From the NCBI RefSeq assembly GCF_963678635.1, contig NC_087064.1, positions 69,492,123-69,556,122 of the forward strand: a DNA stretch of 64,000 nt, given 5' to 3'. The notes below the pieces were generated by a model. It did no database searches. It had not been told where the DNA came from and was given only the letters and a program-made list of their open reading frames with translations. The translations under genes were made by a program, and so were the position numbers. This stretch comes from Symsagittifera roscoffensis (lineage: Eukaryota; Xenacoelomorpha; Acoela; Convolutidae). Positions within the stretch are counted from its first letter, which is position 1; each line of letters starts with the position of its first letter. Shown here in pieces: positions 1 to 11,462 of this stretch.

Positions 1-377
1 ATGTATATTGTAACCGTCATCTAAGTTCTTTGATGTAACCCTGATAGCAGAAATAATTTCAATAACAAAACCTTGAGTGTCTAGAATATAAACCTCTTTG
101 AAAGTGTAAATTTTTTTGTTTTGTTCAAACTTGTCTGTATTAAAGAACCAGCAATTAAGTTTTTGTCAGTTAATACAAAAAATTGAAAAAATTCACATGC
201 TTTGCAACTTTTTGTTCGTTTTACATTGCGTGTGGAAAAATTACAACAAAAATCTAATTTTCTCGAACCAAAATTTATCACGTTTACCCCAAAATTTTTT
301 TAGATGATTGAGACGCCAGCGGCATCATTAAACAAATCTTTTAAAATTTAGTTACAAAATGAGCTATGTTTTAGCCC
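1..377. other. no gene recognised
   Basis: AT-rich sequence with homopolymer runs. I see no supported gene, RNA or repeat here; the short open frames have no coding character. Confidence 0.5.
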
Positions 378-569
378 ATGGAATTGGAAGACATGGACAA
401 AGAAGAAATGGAATTGATCACAGCTTTACACTTTTTGGGTCCTAATAACGTTTATCAGCACTGTGAAATTGCGCAAGTCATTCATCTTCTAAATAACACA
501 ATGCTAAAGAAATTTGCATCTTCAAGTTTTGTGCTACGTTCAAAGGCAGACAGAAAACTGAATAACTGA
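378..569 (+). CDS. possible orphan exon, 63 codons
   Basis: Open frame of 63 codons from an ATG to TGA, directly preceded by GTTTTAG, which could serve as a splice acceptor. The product would be acidic at the start (ELEDMDKEEMELIT) with mixed, globular-looking composition after it, unlike the lysine/phenylalanine-rich chance frames around it. I do not recognise a family. An M1 repeat begins about 20 bases downstream, so if this was an exon it may be a transposon-borne or broken fragment. A chance frame remains the main alternative. Confidence 0.18.
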   Translation: MELEDMDKEEMELITALHFLGPNNVYQHCEIAQVIHLLNNTMLKKFASSSFVLRSKADRKLNN

Positions 570-587
570 TCGCTCTGCATCTCAGTT

Positions 588-1115
588 GAAAAAAAATTGC
601 AAACAAAAGTTCTAGTATCAGGGCAAAGCCCTGAATATTCCGATTGCCTTCTAAGGTTTATGGAGCAGTGTTCGCTTTGAAAACAGTGATGAATATTTCA
701 AAAACATTTTCATCTAACTTTTTTTCAAAGAAACCCCTACACGCTATGAATGGATAAGTTTAGCATCTAGAAGAGTAATAAATAGACGAATTAGCACGCC
801 TCGACTCAAATTGAAACAATTTCTAATAGGGATCAGCTGTCCGCGTACTCGTTACTAGCACAAAATTCATCGCGCGTTAATTACTCCAAATTTAGCTCAA
901 TTTCCAATCTCGAAATCCCAAAGTTAAAAAAACTCACAGGTAAAATATTTTTAAAAATTTGAGCTCAGGATAACAATATCTTAATAATTTTTTCGGATGG
1001 TTCAAAAAATTCTGCTGAAATGGCTAGTTAAATTATCGATTTCGGTCTGGAGAAAAACCTATCTCGAGCACAAATATTCCGTCACTTTCTTAAAAAGTTG
1101 CCGGAACAAAAATTT
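588..1115 (-). mobile_element. M1 repeat copy (reverse orientation)
   Basis: One of about ten copies of a ~500 bp repeat. In this orientation it opens with the hairpin motif TCAGGGCAAAGCCCTGA followed by GATTGCCTTCTAAGGTTTA, passes a GCGCGTTAATTACTCC core, and ends near CGGAACAAAAATTTC. It has no coding capacity. The paired end-hairpins suggest a non-autonomous DNA transposon. Confidence 0.65.
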
Positions 1116-1488
1116 CTTAGATATTACGACGCCAAGCTCGGTTTTATTACTAAGCACATATTTGTGCTTTCTTGCGTCTGGATTCCACTGACACAACTTT
1201 CGCGTCTTTTAGAGACTTTTTTCAGTGATTCAAAATTTCAATGATACCTACACAAAATGCCAACAAGGACGTTTTGTCAGTGGATTCCGGAAACAAACGA
1301 ATTTTGGCCGATGAAGTGGATTCAATTAAATTTTGCTTGAAACCACAATTTGTCAGTGATGAAAAAATGGTTCCAATACAAGATAAAACGGTTAAAGTTG
1401 TGCATGTGGAAGTCAGCGACAAACAAAAACAAATTAATTGCGGAACCAACTGACAAATTGTGAAATCCAGCGACAAAAAGAACAAATT
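962..1488 (+). repeat. direct duplication, unit 1
   Basis: Near-identical to 2228-2743, with an indel of about 12 bases near 1150. The unit covers the distal part of an M1 copy plus unique sequence. Inside is a 70-codon frame (1241-1453) that is also open in unit 2, where only two residues differ. The second half is internally repetitive, with the motif GTCAGTGGATTCCGG recurring in degenerate form on both strands. Confidence 0.8.
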
Positions 1489-2227
1489 CGCCTAAAATTC
1501 AGGAAGCTAGAACTTTTGCACAACGGGGATGGGTGGCATATTTACGCCCGGCTGCTTGCTTGTGTGTGCAGTGGTTTGAAAATTTCTGAAAGTATGACTT
1601 GAGTACTAAAGATAATGATTGTCAGATTTTAAGGTTTGTCGAAAACAATATGTCAAAGTCTAATGAATTATCACAAGCAGTTTTTTTTCATTAGTTGTGT
1701 AATTTTAATTAAAAATCAAAGTATGAAAAATTACAAACTTTTAGATAAGAGTCATTGTTTTTAGGAAGCCTCATTTTAGCAAGTAAAATTGAGGTAAAAA
1801 CAAGTTTGTCAAGGTAATTTCAGAAACAATTTTGAAATGACAGGAATGAAAATAAGGAGCTCACACAGAATTAATTTTTTTGATTATAAAGCAGGAGTTA
1901 CACTTTTGGGATTTTAAGTTATTTAGTAGTGCAACCACCAGGTATTAAAAGGCACTGTTTTTAACTGGCTGTTTTTTAATTGTAAGATTTTGTAATTTTA
2001 AATCAAGCAGCACAATACCTTACAATTTCACTACCTACATTTTGTTACTTAGGAATTCACATTTTAGGGTTTGTAATTCTTGGATCGGTGTTTAAACCTT
2101 GCAACTTTTTCAACATAAATTATCTCTATGCTGACTTTTTTTTATCGTTTTCATATTGGAAGGCCATTGCACGAATATACTACCCAGAAAATTCATGGAA
2201 AATCATCTCCAAACTTTTTTCTGAAAA
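1489..2227. other. no gene recognised
   Basis: Spacer between the two duplicated units. AT-rich, with no recognisable gene or RNA. Confidence 0.5.
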
Positions 2228-2743
2228 TAACCCCGATAACAATATCTTAATATTTTTTTTGGATGGTTCAAAAGATTCTGCTGAAATGGCTATATAAATT
2301 ATCGATTTCGTTCTGGAGAAAAACCTATCTCGAGCACAAATATTCCGTCACTTTCTTAAAAAGTTGCCGGAACAAAAATTTCTTAGATATTACGACGCCA
2401 AGCTCGGTTTTATTACTTGTGCTTTCTTGCGTCTGGATTCCACTGACACAACTTTTGCGTGTTTTAGAGACTTTTTTCAGTGATTTAAAATTTCAATGAT
2501 ACCTACACAAAATGCCAACAAGGACGTTTTGTCAGTGGATTCCGGAAACAAACGAATTTTGGCCGATGAAGTGGATTCAATTAAATTTTGCGTGAAACCA
2601 CAATTTGTCAGTGATGAAAAAATGGTTCCAATACAAGATCAAACGGTTAAAGTTGTGCATGTGGAAGTCAGCGACAAACAAAAACAAATTAATTGCGGAA
2701 CCAACTGACAAATTGTGAAATCCAGCGACAAAAAGAACAAATT
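2228..2743 (+). repeat. direct duplication, unit 2
   Basis: Second copy of 962-1488, about 1.26 kb downstream. It starts inside the M1 sequence, so its M1 part is truncated at the left edge, and the similarity ends at AACAAATT. The 70-codon frame is preserved at 2496-2708, with two substitutions that both change an amino acid. The degenerate GTCAGTGGATTCC-type motif continues to about 2900. Confidence 0.8.
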
Positions 2744-3013
2744 GATTGCGGAATCCCCTGACAAACAATTGGTTCCAGTGACCTTTCGCTTCAATTTACT
2801 GCAAATGGAAAAACACATTTGTATGCGGAGTCGAAACCAAAAAATTTCCTATTCCTTTTCTCCAAAATCCGCATTGTCACTGGATTTCAGTTTTTGGCTC
2901 GCAAGCTAAACATCAGTTTCAGCACATAGTGCTTAAATTTATTTCGTTCGATTCCATCAGATTTCCGGATCGGACCCGAATTTTCAACAGTGAAATGTTA
3001 ACTTTTAGAAATT

Positions 3014-3238
3014 TTAACTGGGTTTACTAACATCAAGACATCTGGAATTGCTTTGTTTATGGTGTCGTTTGAATTGTAGAGCTTTTGGATTGAGAAGTAT
3101 TGCATGCTCCTCTTTGGAGTTCAGATTGGCCCACTTTGAGATGTCTGTCTCGGCGTCCGGGATACTTACCATGCTCATCACGAAATATGTGGGAACAAGA
3201 AGAAGAAGCACTACAAAAGGAATTAATCGGAAGCTCTT
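3014..3238 (-). CDS. possible coding exon with a hydrophobic leader
   Basis: The minus strand is open for about 75 codons. It reads as a hydrophobic stretch (PFVVLLLLVPTYFVMSMV) followed by a polar region with SIPDAETDISKWANL. Base composition is less AT-rich than around it. There is no in-frame ATG ahead of the hydrophobic stretch, so if real this is an internal exon or has lost its start. A consensus donor (ATG|GTAAGTAT) falls inside the frame near 3174, so the coding part could instead end there. A different minus frame and a plus frame (3100-3336) are also open. I do not recognise the product. Confidence 0.22.
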   Translation of the reverse strand, partial: KSFRLIPFVVLLLLVPTYFVMSMVSIPDAETDISKWANLNSKEEHAILLNPKALQFKRHHKQSNSRCLDVSKPS

Positions 3239-3719
3239 TTAATCCCCACCTGCGATTTTTACGTCAAAAGGCGGCAACAGGGCCGAATTACAACAGTGCC
3301 GAAGTTGAAAATGTGTTTAACAGTGCCAAAAATTGATGATATTTGAAAATATTGAGTTCTGTTTGTGAGTTGTTGGCAATTTTGCCTAAATACTGTTGAA
3401 GCAAAACCGAGTGAAAAAATTGACAATTTTGCTATTTCATTGTTTGTTCAGAAAAATTTATGACGCCACGCTTGGGGAACTTTTGTTTCTTTAACAAGCG
3501 GTAATAAGTAAATTTTTGTCTTTAAATGTTTTTAACCAAGCAACCTTAATTAATATTGCTGGCCATTTTTATTTCTTCAACTTTCGTCCATTTGAAGTTA
3601 TTTGTCATTGGTTTGATATCAGTAAAAAAAATCAAAATAAATTTCGGTACGGTTGAAAAACATGTTTTTTTTGGCAGTAATGTAGTTCGGCACAGTTGTA
3701 CTACCCCCCCTCCCCCCGA
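3239..3719. other. no gene recognised; C-rich run at the right end
   Basis: No gene seen. A short pyrimidine run of C residues lies at about 3703-3717, just before the first copy of CAACCCGGG. Confidence 0.4.
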
Positions 3720-5354
3720 CAACCCGGGTTTACATTTATACAAGAAAATGCCTATCATACAACTTCATATATGTAATCTATGACAAAAATGCTTATCAAA
3801 GTATAACCATAGAAGGAAATTGTATAGATTTTTTCAATAGATTTTTTTTTCTCCAAAGTTTTTCGTAAATAATTTTGAAACTCAAGAAAAATATTGACAG
3901 TTTTTGTTGAATGAGTGCAGCTTTGACTAGAACAAATAAAAATATGTTTCTCAAAAAAGTATTTTTTTTAACCAATGATTTTTTCTAAGTAGAAACTTCA
4001 TCGCATTATACAGAAAGTTACGTTTTTGCATATAATTCCCTGTGAAGACCTGTCAATACTTCACATGGCAAAAATCATCGCAAGCAGATAATCAGCGAGA
4101 TAGCTGCACATTACACTTTCCTTTTTCTCATGTACAAACTCTTATTTAGTTTGTTTTGGACAAAACGCAACATTTCAGAACAAAAATCAGAATATTTTTT
4201 TCAGTTTGATTATGGAAAAAATGATTATTATACAAAATGATAGCATGGAAAAAGCCTGTCATACAATTTTTTTAATAATATAAAAAGTTTGATTATTCTA
4301 GTTTCATACAGTTTTGGCAAGTATAGCAAAATTTATGGCAAAAAGCGTGTTATTTCACTCCAGATTGACGCAAAAAGCTTATAGTAAAATTTCATTGTGT
4401 AAAAAAGCATCAGAAATCTTTTGGGCCTGCTCACAAAACCCGACAAAAGAAATTGGTCATAATAATTGATCGTATCAAGTTAGTCGTTAAAACTCGTTCC
4501 ACCAAACCTTGTAAGACCAATCGCTAACACCCAAAAAAAATACCTAAAAAGCAATCTCTAGAAGCCCAGTTTGACCAAAAATGCTAATCATACAATTTTC
4601 GTGAATAGAAAAATGCTAGTCATACTTTTTTCATGCAATTCCATAAGTACAGAAAACTGCATGAAAGGTCTATGACCAGTGATTTTTCATATATGGAAAC
4701 TGTATGCTAGCATTTGTCCATAAAGCAAAAATACTGATTTTTACATTTTAATTTCTCAAAATTCTTTAGTTGTGTTCGTAACCGAACACAAGTGAAAAAA
4801 ACCTCGGTTTGTCAAACGTAGAGTAGCCAAAACTTTGACCGTCTCGCATTAAAAATGCATTGGAAACGGACTGAAATGTCCTAATTCTGTCCTACACAAA
4901 TAATGTAAAGACACTATCAAACTTTTGAATTTTGGCAAAAATTTTCAACATTGAGTAGTTTCAAATTTTGAAATTTTTATTTATCAGACATTGATCGAGG
5001 CAAACATAAACATGCCATACAAAAAAAACTTGCCATACAAATAAAAAAAAGTTTTTAAAAGTTTTGGGGCCAAATTCAAAATTACTTGGAAAATTTTTTA
5101 TTGCCACCATCAAAAAAGTGATAGTCATACAATTTCCATATATGGAAGTTGTATCATTAGCATTATTTTGACAAGAAATCTTTTTTTACTCAACAATACA
5201 CCGAATTTTATGCCTCCACAAGAAAAAATTCTTCGAAAATTTGATGACACCATTTTAGCAAAATGTATGAAATTTGTATGAATAGTAATTTTTCATAGAC
5301 TTAGTTTGTGGAATTGTATTATTAGCATTTTTGATCTAAGGAGGTCAACCCGGG
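3720..5354. mobile_element. palindrome-rich insertion bounded by CAACCCGGG
   Basis: About 1.6 kb lies between two copies of the 9-mer CAACCCGGG (3720-3728 and 5346-5354), as expected of a target-site duplication. The interior repeats AAAATGCTAATCATACAA and its complement many times (about 3745, 4237, 4583, 4690, 5115, 5300), including a strong palindrome at about 5120-5172 centred on TTCCATATATGGAA. It has no protein-coding capacity. It looks like a foldback-type non-autonomous element or several nested ones. The extreme ends do not match each other well, so the boundary is an inference. Confidence 0.5.
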
Positions 5355-6627
5355 AGCTTGTACTTCGAGTATACATGCTATTTAGAACGAAACTTACTAT
5401 TTAATATGACTTTACCGCCCATTTTGCTTCTAACAACAAAAAGTTTTTGTAGCAAAACTGAGATGTAACTCGACAAACTCAATAACTTCGGTTGGAGATT
5501 GGGTATGCTAATGAAATACGGGTCTACAGTCACAAGTGAGCTGAACACCGCGCAGTTAGAGACAACCAATAAGCATGTCCATGCCAATTAGAGTACAGAA
5601 AAGAAAGCCGAAGCCATTTTTATTACTCAAGCTCAGACTTGGTGCAATAATTATGACTCAATTAACTACGCGTTGAAGTTTTGTTCGCTTAAAGAGCCTC
5701 TTTAAGAGTAGTTTCTGCACCCTCAAATATGCCACTTAAAAGTACGCACAAAGTCAGGAACTGTGTTTCCCTAATTTACTAAAATTTTCACTAATGGGAA
5801 CAATACTGCTCGCGTCATTGCGGAACCCAAAAGGACAGAACTTTTAAATGAAGCAGTTTTTGGTGTAAAGTTACAAAAAAAAGAAAAAACAAAAACTTCA
5901 TCTTTTGCAGGTATTCTCTCACTCGCCTTCCTTCCATATGTCTCTCATTTAGTAGCGGGTTAGTTTAACCTATCAGCGGGCCTTATATTTTGAATTCTGA
6001 ATGCAGCGATTAATTAGTTGTGAAATAAGTTAGGAGCGAAACGTCTATAAATTTGAGAGGGGCGTAACTTGTGTGGGGTGAAACGTGCCAAATTGTTGTT
6101 TTCGATTACCAAAATTGGTAAATTGGCCTGAATACCACCCCAAGCACAAACATTCTTCGCTTTTATCTAAAACAATCATTAAAAAATTTTCGTGGATGTG
6201 GATAATTTTTAAATGGTAGTTTATACTTTCAAACTATAAATTAGTAAATATTGAGTCTCTTTTCAAGTAATTGAGAATAAACTCTTACAAATAGGAACCA
6301 CTGGCATTTGAAGAAGATTCGTGATCTTTTTGTCTTCTTTACGAATCAGCTCAAGTTGTTTGAAAGAGTGTCCTTTGCTTCTTTTGATGGAGGCTGGGCT
6401 ATCTAAAAACATCTGTTTTGAAAAGAAAATATGCCCTTTGATTTATTTTTCAGGTTGCTTTTGAACATATTATAAACGTTGAGCTATTTAAGTGTCCATT
6501 AGCATAAATGGTCGAGAGTGTTTGGAAAGCTTTGAAAATTTTTATTACTTACAATAACAGAACTCACAATTACTGCGAAAAAACGATAAACTTTGAAAAA
6601 AAAATACAAATAATTTACTCCCCCTGA
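5355..6627. other. no gene recognised
   Basis: Somewhat less AT-rich between 5350 and 6100 than nearby, but with no sustained open frame or RNA gene that I can support. Confidence 0.4.
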
Positions 6628-6905
6628 AAGATTCGACCCCTGCCGACCCAACGGGTCCCCCTTTTGTACTATTTTGAGATATCCATTTTTGAATGGCTGG
6701 CCTTAAAATTTTTCTAAAGGAGCCTTTAGCGCCAATATATACTAATTTTGAGAGGTGAGCGCGCTAAAAAACTGCAATTTTTTGTCGATCTAGGGTCTTT
6801 ATAGTGATTTGTGAGAGCTCAGAAAATCAATTTAAACGGCTTTAAAAAAGACGAGAAAAATTTCAAATTTTTTTTGAAAATCCGCCTCCCACTTCGAGAA
6901 ATTCA
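6628..6905 (+). repeat. R2 dispersed repeat copy
   Basis: Begins at ATTCGACCCCTGCC, runs through TACTATTTTGAGATATCC and GGCGCCAATATA-like blocks, and ends near AAATCCGCCTCCCACTTC. Similar copies lie at 9285, 45040 and 49580, all in the same orientation. No coding capacity that holds between copies. Confidence 0.7.
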
Positions 6906-7109
6906 TAGATCCGTGCCTGATCAGAATAATGTTTCTCATCGCTTACTTCAATCACCTAGCTAGCTTCAAATTCCTTAAATGATATTTGGTTCCTATTAGT
7001 TTGTCTACACGCTACATGTTTAAAAAAACTGAAAGGCCCTCAATTTTCATCTCAATTTGGCCGAGTCAGCACAACCGGTTATTGTTTCGACTTTTGAATA
7101 AAACAGAAC

Positions 7110-7578
7110 ATTTATGCTCGGTGCGGTTTTATTTTTCAGTCATTTTTCGCCGATCGAATTAATAGTTTTCAACAAAATTTTTTTACCCCATTGAAGATAT
7201 CGCCTTCCTGGGTTCAAATTAAAAAAGATAATTTACCTCCGATTATTTTTTTTTTCAAAGTTCTGGGGGTTTAAAAATTTCCAAATTGGCCAAGTTCTGG
7301 ACTAAAGTAAGCGTGCTTTGAAGAATTTGTTCATATTGCTGAGAGCGTAACGCAAACTATTTATGCGTGGCGAGATATCTCGCACAATAAAATCGTTCCA
7401 AATTGAATTGAGGCCACCTAATTGGTCGTATTAATTTCGTACGACAAAGAGTTTCACACTTGATATTGTCTACAATTTATAGAATTTTTCAATATTTTTT
7501 CTGTAAAAGCTATTTGATTCGAAATAAGAGACAGTCGGAGCACTCAGGGTTTTGCCCTGATATACGAGCAGTCTTGTT
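7110..7578 (+). mobile_element. M1 repeat copy (divergent)
   Basis: Divergent forward copy. It keeps the GGGGGTTTAAA...AAATTGGCC core and ends with GACAGTCGGAGCACTC, the TCAGGGTTTTGCCCTGA hairpin and CGAGCAGTCTTG. A short reverse fragment of the same end follows at about 7783-7800. Confidence 0.6.
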
Positions 7579-8086
7579 TCTAACTCCTATATTTTTTTTT
7601 CACAATTTGACCATATTTTGATTTTTACAATTTTTTTTTCGTTTTTTACTAATTTTATCAATATTTTTCATCTGTATCAAAAATTCTGTCAAACATTCAA
7701 AACAAAATGCTACATTGAGCACAAATACTCGAAATTTTTTCCTTTTTTGTAAGACTCTAAGGGAAAACTGTTTTTTTTGTATCAGGGCGAAGCCTGAAGT
7801 TTTTGACTCTTTTCAATTGCTTGATATAGAAGCTGTGTTGAAAAAACATCCCCTTAACTAAAAACACATAACTAATTTCCTTATTCATATAATTTGTGTA
7901 GAAACAGTATTTGATTATTTTGAAGAAAAAGAACTTTTGTGTTGGCTTCAGCAAAAAAAAACCCGAGTCGATACCCTGAGATCAACTTGAGTTCTAACAC
8001 ATTGTTCTTCGCTAGTTATTTCTACATCTATACTTAATTAATTATAGTTAGACTATTATAATTGTCCTTCGAATTATGACTGAATA
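7579..8086. other. no gene recognised
   Basis: AT-rich spacer with T-runs and a fragment of an M1 end near 7783. No gene supported. Confidence 0.4.
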
Positions 8087-8779
8087 GGCTCGAAAATTTT
8101 ATATCATTGGACTCACTCCACCTAATTGAGGCCACTGACTTTGCGGTGACTGACTTAGTGTTGAAAAAAAATACAGCCAAAAGAAAGATCAGAAAGATAT
8201 TTTTATTGCAATTTCAATTGACTCAAATGGCAATCCAGTCTGTAAACATGGGAAAGCTTAAAGTGATATGACAATTTATTTAACGTGTTTGAAGTGATAA
8301 AAGGGAATTTCAAGATTACAATCTTAGTAAAGCTTAAAATAACTAATGCACGAACTGCTTAAAGTGTTCTTAGCATTTTCGAGTTTTAATTAAATCCAAA
8401 ATTTGAAAGAGTGGTGACTTAACTCAGCTCAGAAATCATTGGAATTGCTTGGGCTACTATTTAGTCCACATCATGCGCAATAAATTAGAAAAATAACACG
8501 TGGTACTTAACATGGGTTTCGAGGGATGGTGTAACCAAGCGAAAAATTGTCACGTCAATTTAAACTTTCCCATGTTTTACAGAATAGATTGCCATATTAG
8601 CCAATCGAATTTGCAAAAAAAAGATCTTCCTGATCTTTTCCCTTAAATTGTTTTTTGTTGTGTCAATAGAAATATAGGGAGGAACTTTGTCTATGGCTGT
8701 GATATTGTTTTTTGAACACTAAATCAATCACGAGAAAAAAATTGTAGGAGTGAGTCCAATGATATAACATTTTCAAGCT
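8087..8779. mobile_element. 693 bp foldback element
   Basis: Terminal inverted repeats of about 33 bases: 8087-8119 contains TATATCATTGGACTCACTCC, and 8747-8779 contains its exact complement GGAGTGAGTCCAATGATATA. The arms continue inward. For example, 8200-8290 pairs with 8530-8640, sharing AAACATGGGAAAG and a TGACAATTT block. It is non-coding and likely a non-autonomous transposon (MITE). I see no obvious target-site duplication. Confidence 0.75.
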
Positions 8780-9284
8780 AAAATTATTTTCGAAGTTTGT
8801 TTTAGCTTTTTCTTGGAAATTTTTTATTCGAAACCCAGTAGAAATTTTTAATTTTTTTTATAAATTTCCTTTTCAACTTTCAGGAAAGTGGCTGTTTTCA
8901 CTGCACTATTAATAAAATTGACCCACTTTTGAAATAAAGGAAGCTGTACATTTTTTGTAGTCGGAATTTTTTGTGATACTTGCGCAGCAACCTTGTTTAA
9001 TTTGAGTTCGAGGAATGAAACTTCTGAAGTCTAAGTGTTTTTGAAAAAAAAAATTAAATTTTTTAATCACATCAACTGTTTAACTGACTGTTTCTCGAAG
9101 CAAGGGCTTCAAAATCAGCTTCACTCACTCCAGTGTTTTGATCGAAAAAACTTTAAAATTTCAAAATCTTCTATTCTAAAACTTCAAGGAACAAATCGTT
9201 TCTAGACTAAGCCCTACAATTTCCAATTGACTTCCTTGTTTATGAAAAGATTTTTGGTTTTAAGAACTGTTCGACACACCCCCT
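8780..9284. other. no gene recognised
   Basis: AT-rich, nothing supported. Confidence 0.4.
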
Positions 9285-9640
9285 TAGGGATTCGACCCCC
9301 TGCCCCTTTGTACTATTTTGAGATATCCATTTTTAGCTGATGGACCCTAAAAATTTTTTAAAGGCACCTTCGGCGCCAATATATTCTAATTTTGAGGGGG
9401 GGGGATTGGCGCCGAAAAAACGCGATTTTTTGGTAAACAAATGCAAAAAGTGCCTAAAAACGCCTTTTTGGCCTGTTTTTTTTTCAAAATTTTGCCTGCG
9501 GCGCAGAAATTTTGGCCAAAACAGGGTCTTTGTAGTACTTTGGGAGAGCTCAGAAAATCAATTTGGTCGACCTAAAAAAAGTCGACAAAGATTTCGAAAT
9601 TTTTTTGAAAATCCGCCCTCCTTCATCGACTGTCGAAATG
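9285..9640 (+). repeat. R2 dispersed repeat copy (most complete)
   Basis: Longest R2 copy: ATTCGACCCCCTGCCCC, TACTATTTTGAGATATCC, GGCGCCAATATATTC, a G-run at about 9395, GCGGCGCAGAAATTTTGGCC, then GAGAGCTCAGAAAATCAA and GGTCGAC, ending in AAATCCGCCCTCC. A 101-codon frame crosses it but is not kept in the other copies, so I do not annotate a protein. Confidence 0.75.
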
Positions 9641-11274
9641 GCTAAAAAAAAGCTTGAGAAAAAACTACCCGAGAATTAAGCACCGGAGCAAACAAAAATC
9701 CTTGAGAGACAAGTTGTCGAGAGAAAAACCACCCGAGCACGACAGTCGGAAAAAACGTCGTAAAATTTAGTACCTACTGAAGATTTATTGTGCTCAAACA
9801 GAAAATTGTGTATGGCACAATCTTTAATGCCCGAGGCAAAAGTAGAAGGCCTAGTAAACATTTTAGTGGCGATCTGAACTCTGAGCTTTTCCAAAAAATT
9901 TTATTCTTTTTTTTTCATTTTTCAATTGCTGCGAAGAGGACCAGTTTTTGTCGGCAAAGATTGTGGCTAATTAATAGATTTCAGATTTAGCAACCAATTT
10001 ATTGTCAAAAATTAGGAGCACAGTTTCAAACAAACTTCATGAATTGTTTATTTGAAAACGCAGCTAGCAAAAAAAAAACAGTTTCAAGACAATTTTGCTT
10101 GATCAAAACGAGAAACAAACCTGCCTTTTTAAAGTGAAATCGAATTCAATTTATTTTATTTGAAAAAGAAATTTGAAACACATCTGAGTAGCCACGCTTA
10201 CGAGTTTAATTTGAGTTTTTTCTGCTTTGAAGAAGCAATGGCTTCTTGGGCTCGGTATTGTTTTTTTTTCACACAAATTGAAACTTTCAGTGTCATGAAT
10301 TTTGCTGTAAGTTGGGAAAATATGGTAGAAAAACGAGCTGAAAAGTTTGAGCGTTTGATAAAACTTCAAAGGCGAATGTAAACTTCAACCTTTTGCCTTA
10401 GGACGAACTCGTTGCGTTTGGCGAAAGACACAAAAATCTAAAATTTTCAATTTTTGTTATGTTCCTAAAGTTTCATCATTTTTTAAAAGCAAACTTCTTC
10501 AAAAACTCATGATATTCACTTTGCCTGTATTTCCAGCAATAGTTTTGATTAAATGCTCAAATAAAAAAAGGTTTTCAGAAGATGTACGGCTTCATCTAAA
10601 ACAAAAAGACTTCCTCGAATCAATTGTTCCAAAATGACCTCACTGGCAATTGTAAAAATCCTGAAATTTATTTTAAAAAAATAAGGTGATTATTTATAGT
10701 GATCATTCTTTGTCATGGAAAAATGACCAAAAGTTTTGTTAAAAGACCGAAATGTATCTGGAGAAAAAGCCATACCCAGTTAAATTATGCCTTAACTTTC
10801 TTCGATTATCGCAGCAACAGAGATATGATGAAAATGCTGTTTTCTGCAAGTAGTTGATAAAACTTTTGTGAACAATCAAATAACAACTTCCTCAATGCCG
10901 TAAGAATTAATGAATAATGAAGCTCATTAGCATATCTTTTTATCCTCCTAACATTTTCACATTTAAAAAAATTGAATTGAATTCATTGTTAAAATAGTTA
11001 AAGTTCAGGTTGCAGAAATGCCATCAAAATTTTGTAAAAAAGGAAAACAGCTCGTATATAGGAATTTTCATGAAAAGTTTTTTAAAAATGCATTGTTTCT
11101 TTTCTATTTTTTCTTCCTGATTTTTATTTGATTGTTAACTAAACAAAGCCCATTATCAACCTAATTGTTTAGCATAAAGCCTGATTAGTTTTACCAGACC
11201 GTTTAGTCAGACCATTTTATAAGTAATTAGAAAAAAAAGATCAGTAACCTCGCAGTTACCAGTATTTTTACCGA
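9641..11274. other. no gene recognised
   Basis: AT-rich with A- and T-runs. Short overlapping frames near 10160-10380 on both strands are shadows of each other with no coding signature. Confidence 0.4.
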
Positions 11275-11462
11275 TCTATAGGACTAAGAAATATGAGTTC
11301 AATGGACCAAGTTCAATATTAGACTGAGGAGTTCCACAAAAATATCTGGTCAAAAACAGTCGGTGTACTCACTCAGAAAGTAATCTATGAGATAACTGAT
11401 TTGTAACACGTCAACTGGTGCGACCAACGAGGTTCGATCAAGACCTTCGAAAACTCACTTAG
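11275..11462 (+). repeat. degenerate LTR end plus primer-binding-site region
   Basis: Resembles the right part of the LTR at 26654-27008 and what follows it: a TATTAGACTGAGGAGTTCCAC block, GTCGGTGTACTC, then ...GTCA, a 2-base gap and TGGTGCGACCA at 11416-11426, followed by a GACCTT leader segment. It is the most diverged of three related loci (the others are 26.7 kb and 60.1 kb). Confidence 0.55.

Noticed and set aside
9340-9645. 101-codon ORF as a protein gene
   Set aside because: It lies inside the R2 repeat and is not kept open in the other copies.
10151-10381. Overlapping 72- and 73-codon ORFs on opposite strands
   Set aside because: Mutual shadows, with no recognisable protein in either.
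11416-11446. tRNA gene suggested by GAGGTTCGATC (B-box-like)
   Set aside because: No D-arm or acceptor pairing. The position after an LTR end explains it better as a primer-binding-site region.
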